From an uncultured Prevotellaceae bacterium (GTDB lineage Bacteria; Bacteroidota; Bacteroidia; Bacteroidales; Bacteroidaceae), in the NCBI GenBank assembly GCA_945486445.1, contig CALYTD010000009.1:1-11152 (forward strand): DNA of 11,152 bases, written 5' to 3'. Every line of letters starts with the position of its first letter. The stretch's first letter is position 1. Positions 6,021 through 11,152 of the stretch are shown here, piece by piece. The position numbers and the translations under genes are program-made. A model generated the notes under the pieces. The model saw only the letters and a list, made by a program, of their open reading frames with translations, ran no database searches and was not told where the DNA came from.

Positions 6021-7061
6021 ATGAACAACGTTTTTGTATATTGCGAGATAGAGGGCACAAAAGTGAAGGATGTCTCTCTGGAACTACTCACAAAAGGACG
6101 CAAACTGGCTGACACTCTGGGCGTGAAACTGGAATGTATCATAGCCGGCAGCGGACTGGACGGCGTGGAGCAGCAGGTGATTAAGTACGGAGTCGATAAG
6201 GTTCACGTGTTTGACGCAGAGGGACTGTTCCCATATACCTCCAACCCCCACACCGCATTGGTAGTAAACCTCTTCAAAGAGGAGAAACCACAGATATGCC
6301 TTATGGGCGCGACAGTGATAGGACGCGACCTCGGTCCGCGCGTGTCGTCAGCACTGTTCAGCGGACTTACCGCCGACTGTACAGAGCTTGAGATAGGCGA
6401 TTTCGACATGAAAGTGAAGAACGATGCCGGCGAATTGGTGACAAAACACTATGAGCAGCAACTATATCAGATACGACCCGCATTCGGAGGAAACATCATC
6501 GCCACCATCGTTAACCCCGAACACCGCCCGCAGATGGCGACAGTGCGCGAGGGAGTGATGAAGAAAGAAGTGAGAGACGAGAACTACAACGGCGAGACAG
6601 TGCGCCACGATGTGGCAAAATACGTGCCGGAGACAGAGTACGTGGTAAAGGTTCTCGACCGCCATGTGGAGGAAGCGAAGCACAATCTGAAAGGTGCGCC
6701 GATAGTAGTGGCAGGCGGTTACGGCGTAGGTTCAAAAGAAGGCTTCGACCAACTCTTTGAACTTGCCAAGGAACTGCACGCGGAAGTGGGCGCAAGCCGT
6801 GCCGCAGTGGATGCAGGATGGATTGACCACGACCGCCAGATAGGCCAGACCGGCGTGACAGTACGACCGAAAGTATATATAGCCTGCGGCATATCAGGAC
6901 AGATACAGCACATCGCAGGAATGCAGGACGCAGGAATCATCATCTCAATCAACAACGACCCGGACGCTCCCATCAACACCATTGCCGACTATGTGATTAA
7001 TGGCACGGTGGAAGAGGTGGTGCCTAAACTCATAAAGTATTACAAGCAGAATAACAAATAG
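6021..7061 (+). CDS. etfA: Electron transfer flavoprotein, alpha subunit
   Basis: A 346-residue EtfA, the partner of the EtfB encoded just upstream. It holds the mobile FAD that exchanges electrons with the acyl-CoA dehydrogenase. The N-terminal half is an adenine-nucleotide alpha-hydrolase-like fold, with GATVIGRDLGPRVSS at about 96-110. NPEHRPQMATVREGVM (165-180) is a characteristic junction motif. The C-terminal FAD domain carries GASRAAVDAGW (257-267), the DRQIGQTG loop (271-278), and the EtfA signature YIACGISGQIQHIAGM then DAGIIISINNDPDAPI (286-318). Length and motif order are normal for the family, so the gene appears intact. The start ATG at 6021 follows the A-rich stretch TTAAAAGACAA. 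The gene lies 111 bp after etfB and 116 bp before the acyl-CoA dehydrogenase, on the same strand with no terminator between. Confidence 0.97.
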   Translation: MNNVFVYCEIEGTKVKDVSLELLTKGRKLADTLGVKLECIIAGSGLDGVEQQVIKYGVDKVHVFDAEGLFPYTSNPHTALVVNLFKEEKPQICLMGATVIGRDLGPRVSSALFSGLTADCTELEIGDFDMKVKNDAGELVTKHYEQQLYQIRPAFGGNIIATIVNPEHRPQMATVREGVMKKEVRDENYNGETVRHDVAKYVPETEYVVKVLDRHVEEAKHNLKGAPIVVAGGYGVGSKEGFDQLFELAKELHAEVGASRAAVDAGWIDHDRQIGQTGVTVRPKVYIACGISGQIQHIAGMQDAGIIISINNDPDAPINTIADYVINGTVEEVVPKLIKYYKQNNK

Positions 7062-7063
7062 TC

Positions 7064-7163
7064 GTTTGGTTGTTTAGTTTTTTAGTCATTTTGTCGTGTC
7101 ACACAAAGCAAGACAGACAGAAAAAACAAGCAACTAAAACACTGAACGGCCAAACAACCAAAC
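7064..7163. repeat. Low-complexity inverted repeat between etfA and the acyl-CoA dehydrogenase
   Basis: GTTTGGTTGTTT (7064-7075) and AAACAACCAAAC (7152-7163) are perfectly complementary. The flanks (TTTAGT-rich left, ACTAAA-rich right) add weaker pairing. The right side continues AACTAAAAGAACAA straight into the ATG at 7178, so the A/C-rich half serves as the translation leader of the dehydrogenase. The words resemble those in front of dnaX, and the layout copies the inverted repeat between etfB and etfA. Confidence 0.7.
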
Positions 7164-7177
7164 AACTAAAAGAACAA

Positions 7178-8932
7178 ATGCCAAACTTCTATACTGACAA
7201 TCCTGAGATAAAATACCATCTCAGCCACCCTTTGCTCAAGCGTATCGTTGAGCTGAAAGAACGTGATTACGCCGACAAAGACAAGTATGACTACGCTCCG
7301 GAGAACTTTGAAGACGCGTTAGACTCATACAACCGCGTGCTGGAACTTGCCGGTGACGTCATGGCTAACGTCGTGGCACCCAACGCGGAAGAGGTAGATG
7401 CGGAAGGACCGCACCTCGTTAACAATCGGATGGTGTATGCCTCAAAGACCTACGAGAACCTCGACGCGGCAATAAAGGCAGGCCTTAACGGCGTGACCAT
7501 GCCCCGGCGCTACGGCGGTTTGAACTTCCCCATGGCGGTATATTCTGCAATCAACGAGATGGTAGCCACTGCTGACACCGGCTTCGAGAACATCTGGTCA
7601 CTGCAAGACTGCATAGAAACACTCTATGAGTTTGGCGATGAGGACCAGAGACAGCGTTTCGTGCCACGTGTCTGCAACGGAGAAACAATGTCAATGGACC
7701 TCACTGAGCCTGACGCAGGCTCCGACTTGCAGTCCGTTATGCTTAAAGCCACATTCGACGAGGCCAACAACTGCTGGCGCCTGAACGGCTGCAAACGCTT
7801 CATTACCAATGGAGATTCTGACATACACCTTGTACTTGCACGCTCGGAAGAGGGCACAAGGGACGGCCGCGGACTGTCAATGTTCATCTACGACAAACGT
7901 GACGGCGGTGTGGATGTGCGCCGACTGGAGAACAAACTGGGCATACACGGCTCGCCAACATGTGAACTTGTCTATAAAAATGCCAAGGCGGAGTTGTGCG
8001 GTTCACGCAAGATGGGACTGATAAAATATGTGATGGGACTGATGAACGGTGCCCGTCTCGGCATTGCCGGGCAGAGTACAGGCGTCAGTCAGATGGCTTA
8101 CAACGAGGCATTGGCATACGCCAAGGACAGAAAGCAGTTCGGAAAGGCCATCATTGAGTTCCCCGCAGTCTATGATATGCTGTCCATTATGAAGGCAAGG
8201 CTTGACGCCGGACGCGCATTGTTGTACGCGACAAGCCGCTATGTGGATATGTATAAGATCTTGGAGGACATCGAACGGGAGCGCAAGGAGAACGGAGACA
8301 AACTCACAGCAGAGGAACGTACGGAGTGTAAGACGTACTCTAAACTGGCGGATGCGTTCACACCGCTTGCTAAAGGCATGACTTCTGAATACGCAAACCT
8401 CAACACTTACGATGGCATTCAGGTGCATGGCGGCTCTGGTTTCATGCTGGAATACGCCTGCCAACGCCTCTATCGCGATGCCCGCATACTCACTATATAC
8501 GAGGGAACGACGCAGTTACAGTGCGTGGCAGCAGGCCGTTACATCACAAACGGCTTCTACGGGCAGGTGATAAGCGATATGTTGCAGTTCGGCCAGGCAC
8601 CCGCCAGCATAGGCTCTGCCGACTGGTGCAGCGCGGAGTTTGCCGCATTGAAGGAGCGTGTGGATAATATGGCGGAGAAATACAACGCTGCCGTGACTTT
8701 CGTCAACGAGAAAAAGGATGACGAGTTCAAGGACTTTGCTATACGGCACCTTTACGAAATGGCTGCCGACTGCATCATGGCGTTGCTTCTTATAGGCGAT
8801 GCTTGCAAGTCACCGGAACTCTTCGGCAAGTCAGCTCGTGTATATACGCGCTACGTTGCGGCTGAGGTAGAGAAGCATTATGACTTCATTATGTCTGCTA
8901 CTCCTGACGATCTTGCTGATTATCGCAAGTAG
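7178..8932 (+). CDS. Acyl-CoA dehydrogenase, long (about 580-residue) form
   Basis: A 584-residue FAD enzyme that interconverts acyl-CoA and 2-enoyl-CoA, exchanging electrons with EtfAB. LTEPDAGSDL (175-184) is acyl-CoA dehydrogenase signature 1. QVHGGSGFMLEYACQRLYRDAR (415-436) contains signature 2. The segment ILTIYEGTTQLQ (437-448) places the catalytic base at Glu442, as in short- and medium-chain enzymes. Common members have about 380 residues. The extra length here is a longer N terminus, a charged insert (about 360-385) and an extra C-terminal helical region (about 460-584), as in the DmdC-like long group. The chain specificity is unknown. The frame is open back to 7070, but that extension is translated low-complexity repeat, so the ATG at 7178 (MPNFYTDNPEI) is preferred. 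It is the last gene of the operon, 36 bp before a strong terminator. Confidence 0.93.
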   Translation: MPNFYTDNPEIKYHLSHPLLKRIVELKERDYADKDKYDYAPENFEDALDSYNRVLELAGDVMANVVAPNAEEVDAEGPHLVNNRMVYASKTYENLDAAIKAGLNGVTMPRRYGGLNFPMAVYSAINEMVATADTGFENIWSLQDCIETLYEFGDEDQRQRFVPRVCNGETMSMDLTEPDAGSDLQSVMLKATFDEANNCWRLNGCKRFITNGDSDIHLVLARSEEGTRDGRGLSMFIYDKRDGGVDVRRLENKLGIHGSPTCELVYKNAKAELCGSRKMGLIKYVMGLMNGARLGIAGQSTGVSQMAYNEALAYAKDRKQFGKAIIEFPAVYDMLSIMKARLDAGRALLYATSRYVDMYKILEDIERERKENGDKLTAEERTECKTYSKLADAFTPLAKGMTSEYANLNTYDGIQVHGGSGFMLEYACQRLYRDARILTIYEGTTQLQCVAAGRYITNGFYGQVISDMLQFGQAPASIGSADWCSAEFAALKERVDNMAEKYNAAVTFVNEKKDDEFKDFAIRHLYEMAADCIMALLLIGDACKSPELFGKSARVYTRYVAAEVEKHYDFIMSATPDDLADYRK

Positions 8933-8967
8933 TTGTCGGGTCTGACAACAGCATATCTGACACAGAT

Positions 8968-9011
8968 AATCCCCCTGTTTCTTGCTGATAGGCAGCGGAA
9001 ACAGGGGGATT
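8968..9011 (+). terminator. Intrinsic terminator of the etf/acyl-CoA dehydrogenase operon
   Basis: AATCCCCCTGTTTC (8968-8981) and GAAACAGGGGGATT (8998-9011) form a perfect 14-bp stem with a 16-nt loop, followed by CTTTTATTGTT. It lies 36 bp after the dehydrogenase stop and 27 bp before the end of the convergent outer-membrane protein gene. It could also help stop transcription from the minus side, though the T-run is weaker there. Confidence 0.92.
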
Positions 9012-9037
9012 CTTTTATTGTTCGTTGTGTTATGTCG

Positions 9038-9898
9038 TTATAGTATTCTGCCGTTGAAGCGGAAACTGAATGTTGGATAGACTGTAATCTTTGAGATAGT
9101 CTTTATCACTCCGCCATCGCCCTCAACGCCTTCTTTGTCGAGTGGCACATCCTGCACATAGATAGTTGGTGTTCCCCAGAACTGGCAACCGAGGTCCCAA
9201 GCGAATGAGAAGCGGTGCTTGTTTGAGATAGCACGGCCTGATCCTATGCCTACGTATGGCTTAAAGCCGTTGACTTTGAGGTAAGCCTGTGCTTGACTGC
9301 CATTAGGTCTGACAAGATAATCACCAAGTTTTACACCAGCAATAGGCAAAGTCTCCGGAGCACCAGCCGGCACCATACTGGCATACTTTCCTGCATTGTA
9401 GTCATCCGCAATCTCATTATATGCCGTAAGTGCACTCAACTGCTCCTGGCAATTAGTGGTATAAGCGTCGATAATTTGTGACTTGCCGGCATAGAAACCT
9501 ACGGTAAGACGCCAAGCAGATGTCTTTGAAGGGTAAATATCAAACAACAACTTAAAGTTATTCATATTTATCTTTCCGTCAATAAGCACATTTCTCGGTA
9601 TATCCAAGTCTTTACCGGTCACTGTTTTATAAGTGTTCTTGATAACTTGCTCATTGTTTCCATCTATATTCACGTCCACTTCTATATCCTTCACCTTAAT
9701 TTCCGGCAAGAAGTTATAGCCCATCCTCGCCTGCACATACGGTGTAATGGTTGTTGCAAGGTTTATTCCTATACCGTCCATGCCCACGCTTACGCCGGCA
9801 CCGAGGTGGTTAAACAACTGTTTGTCTTCTTCATCAATCTGTGCCGACGCACCAATGGCAGTGGCAAGCATACATACTGCGATAAAATACTTTTTCAT
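9038..9898 (-). CDS. Putative outer-membrane beta-barrel protein
   Basis: A 286-residue exported protein. Residues 1-19 form a clear signal peptide (MKKYFIAVCMLATAIGASA), with likely cleavage before Gln20. No lipobox is present. The mature part has alternating polar and hydrophobic strands rich in aromatics and glycine: LGAGVSVGMDGIGINLATTI, QARMGYNFLP, WRLTVGFYAGKS, FKPYVGIGSGRA, FSFAWDLGCQFW, and the end KITVYPTFSFRFNGRIL. This is the look of a small beta-barrel, here probably 8-12 strands. The opening FNHLGAGVSVGMDGIG resembles a widespread Bacteroidales family with no known function. The role is not known, and porin or structural roles are only guesses. It starts 31 bp after the gamma-carbonic-anhydrase-like gene on the same strand and is probably co-transcribed with it. 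Confidence 0.8.
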   Translation of the reverse strand: MKKYFIAVCMLATAIGASAQIDEEDKQLFNHLGAGVSVGMDGIGINLATTITPYVQARMGYNFLPEIKVKDIEVDVNIDGNNEQVIKNTYKTVTGKDLDIPRNVLIDGKINMNNFKLLFDIYPSKTSAWRLTVGFYAGKSQIIDAYTTNCQEQLSALTAYNEIADDYNAGKYASMVPAGAPETLPIAGVKLGDYLVRPNGSQAQAYLKVNGFKPYVGIGSGRAISNKHRFSFAWDLGCQFWGTPTIYVQDVPLDKEGVEGDGGVIKTISKITVYPTFSFRFNGRIL

Positions 9899-9929
9899 AA
9901 ATCTTCGTTTTTAATGGTTAGGCTTTCAT

Positions 9930-10457
9930 TTATTTAGATTTTTCTCTTTTCTCCTCTTCAAGGTAATCCGCCGCATACTGCGCGTAATGTGCTGCGAAAC
10001 TCTCTGCTTGTCCCGGTGCAGTCTTCTTCAAGAACTTCGCCGGCACGCCTCCCCATATCTCATGGTCGCCCACCTTCGTGCCTCCCAGCACCAGTGCTCC
10101 CGCTGCTATTATTGCTCCTTCGCCTATGTCGGCCTTGTCAAGCACGGTGGCACCCATGCCTATCAGGCATCCTTTCCGCAGCGTACAGGCGTGCACTGTG
10201 GCGTTATGGCCTATGGTGACATCGTCTTCCATCACCGTAGGACCTGTTGTGTTGGTCACGTGTACGCAGGCTCCGTCCTGCACGTTGCAGCGGTTGCCCA
10301 TGGTAACGGGGGCTACATCGCCTCTTACCACTGCACTGAACCACACCGAGCACTGGTCGCCCATGGTGACCTCGCCCACTACTGCTGCCGTTTCACTGAA
10401 ATAACAGTCTTTGCCCCACTTAGGGGTCTTGCCGTAGATAGTTTTTATTATTGCCAT
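9930..10457 (-). CDS. Gamma-carbonic-anhydrase-like hexapeptide-repeat protein (YrdA/PaaY family)
   Basis: A 175-residue left-handed beta-helix protein that should form a trimer with metal sites at the subunit interfaces, in the cytoplasm. Hexapeptide-type turns run from about 20 to 145 (VVGEVTMGDQCSVWF, TIGHNATVHACTL, LIGMGATVLDKADIGEGAIIAAGALV). The metal-binding histidines are visible as His66 (GACVHVT), His84 and His89 (IGHNATVH). Arg45 and Asp47 (VVRGDV) and Gln60 (NVQDG) occupy the conserved positions of the gamma class. A C-terminal charged helix (150-175) caps the helix. Many members of this small subgroup show little carbonic anhydrase activity, so the reaction is uncertain. I find no TAnnTTTG promoter upstream, so it may be read from the gene beyond the repeat cluster or from an atypical promoter. 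Confidence 0.92.
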   Translation of the reverse strand: MAIIKTIYGKTPKWGKDCYFSETAAVVGEVTMGDQCSVWFSAVVRGDVAPVTMGNRCNVQDGACVHVTNTTGPTVMEDDVTIGHNATVHACTLRKGCLIGMGATVLDKADIGEGAIIAAGALVLGGTKVGDHEIWGGVPAKFLKKTAPGQAESFAAHYAQYAADYLEEEKREKSK

Positions 10458-10584
10458 GATTTGTTTGGTTTTGCTCCCCGCCTGCCCTCTACTGTCACGG
10501 GCCTCTGCCGCTGTCGGCGGTGTGAGAGCCGTGCTGTAAGACCTGCCGGCGATGCCTGTTATCGACTGGGGTGCTATGCTCTGT

Positions 10585-10672
10585 CTTGTAATCAGGTGCT
10601 GATTACGCCGTAAACAGGTGCTGATTGCATTGTGATCTGGTGCTGATTACACTGCAATCGGGTGCTGATTGC
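10585..10672 (-). repeat. 22-bp intergenic repeat, cluster C (four direct units, minus orientation)
   Basis: Four units at 10651-10672, 10629-10650, 10607-10628 and 10585-10606, read on the minus strand, have an exact 22-bp period. Each begins G(C/T)AATCAGCACC. The first and last also contain a perfect 6-bp dyad, GCAATC/GATTGC and GTAATC/GATTAC respectively, so the two arms co-vary. The cluster lies between the stop at 10795 and the gamma-carbonic-anhydrase-like gene starting at 10457. The rest of 10458-10794 shows a minor GCCG/CGGC stem and no gene I can support. Confidence 0.9.
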
Positions 10673-10794
10673 AGTGATGCCAGCGTGCGTTCCTATTGTG
10701 AGTTGTTTTCTCTTAGTCTTTCTCCGCCTTGGGGCATCGCTATGCTTATCCTCTTTTCTCTGGTTGGCATACCGTCCCCCCACCTGTCATTGCT

Positions 10795-11152
10795 TTATTT
10801 TATCACCCTTACCTTTATTGGTTCTATGACCTTCGGCGCTGCCAGTTGCGGCAGGTCAGCACCTTGTTGTGCCCTTATGTGGTATGGCACGGACATTGCC
10901 TTAGCTCCTGTGGCATTCAGCGTAGCCTTATAGTTCTCACGCTCCTTACGCGCCTCAGCATCGAAAGTCACAAACTCCGCATATTTAGCGTCATCAAATT
11001 TCCACGAACTGCCGTAGTAACCACGCATTATGCGCTTGTATATCATGGCGCGTCCTGCCACGTTAAAGTATGGGTCATACACCTCCGGGGTTTCTATCTT
11101 GTCCGTTGTTGCGTTCATAACGCTGTACTCTGAACTGCGCCAGAAGTGTGTC
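10795..11152 (-). CDS. C-terminal part of an unidentified protein
   Basis: The reading frame stays open from the stop at 10795-10797 to the right edge of the window. The visible 118 residues are therefore probably the end of a longer protein and not a gene starting at the internal Met at 11118. Before that Met the frame reads THFWRSSEYSV, which continues smoothly into NATTDKIETPEVYDPYFNVA. The part is polar, with RIMRGYYGSSWKFDDAKYAE and FDAEARKERENYKATL segments, and ends in a Pro/Ala/Val-rich stretch (QLAAPKVIEPIKVRVIK). There is no membrane segment or cysteine. I do not recognise the family. Codon use and composition look like its neighbours. It lies on the same strand as the gamma-carbonic-anhydrase-like gene but 337 bp upstream of it, with the repeat cluster between. 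Confidence 0.65.
   Translation of the reverse strand, partial: THFWRSSEYSVMNATTDKIETPEVYDPYFNVAGRAMIYKRIMRGYYGSSWKFDDAKYAEFVTFDAEARKERENYKATLNATGAKAMSVPYHIRAQQGADLPQLAAPKVIEPIKVRVIK

Noticed and set aside
7070..7177. Longer acyl-CoA dehydrogenase start at 7070
   Set aside because: The added 36 residues translate the inverted low-complexity spacer, begin with FSFLVILSC followed by Lys/Gln-rich filler, and do not resemble an acyl-CoA dehydrogenase N terminus. The ATG at 7178 has a good A-rich leader.
10592..10783. Minus-strand 63-codon open frame over cluster C
   Set aside because: Its C-terminal half is translated 22-bp repeat (CNQHQITMQSAP-like), and the rest is Lys/Arg-rich with no family match.

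Overview
The window looks like chromosomal DNA from an anaerobic gut or oral Bacteroidales, most likely Prevotella-like. Three things suggest this. Several promoters match the Bacteroidetes pattern (TTTG, 19-20 bp, TAnnTTTG). Start codons follow A-rich leaders without clear Shine-Dalgarno sequences. The proteins fit too: a secreted multidomain GH10 xylanase, an etfBA/acyl-CoA dehydrogenase cluster, and a Bacteroidales-type outer-membrane protein. The species cannot be named from the sequence alone.

Left part (1-1560): the first 26 codons of dnaX (minus strand), a G/T-rich directly repeated spacer, and a minus-strand bile acid:sodium symporter family (BASS) transporter. The transporter is preceded by two tandem consensus promoters, one of them overlapped by a perfect 14-bp palindrome. 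Next comes the first of three clusters of a 22-bp repeat, just past the 3' end of the xylanase gene.

Middle (1559-5027): a 1008-residue secreted xylanase on the minus strand. It has a signal peptide, a CBM-like jelly roll, an autotransporter-associated beta-strand repeat region, an acidic linker, a GH10 catalytic domain and a short tail resembling a sorting or anchor domain. Its leader carries a perfect 9-bp-stem hairpin. The divergent intergenic region to etfB holds the second 22-bp cluster and a consensus promoter for the etf operon.

Right part (5028-8932): etfB, etfA and a long-form acyl-CoA dehydrogenase form one plus-strand operon that ends in a strong hairpin terminator. Electrons from (or to) the acyl-CoA dehydrogenase would pass through the EtfAB flavoprotein. 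EtfB carries the motif typical of the anaerobe/bifurcating-type group. Both spacers inside the operon contain low-complexity inverted repeats built of ACCTACAAC- or CCAAACAAC-like words.

The last part (9038-11152) is on the minus strand and convergent with the operon: an unidentified protein cut by the window edge, the third 22-bp cluster, a gamma-carbonic-anhydrase-like hexapeptide protein, and a small outer-membrane protein that follows it after 31 bp.

The best candidate for something undescribed is the 22-bp repeat family. It has a 12-nt core, GYAATCAGCACC, followed by 10 mostly variable nt. It occurs 12 times in three intergenic clusters and is absent from the coding regions I read.
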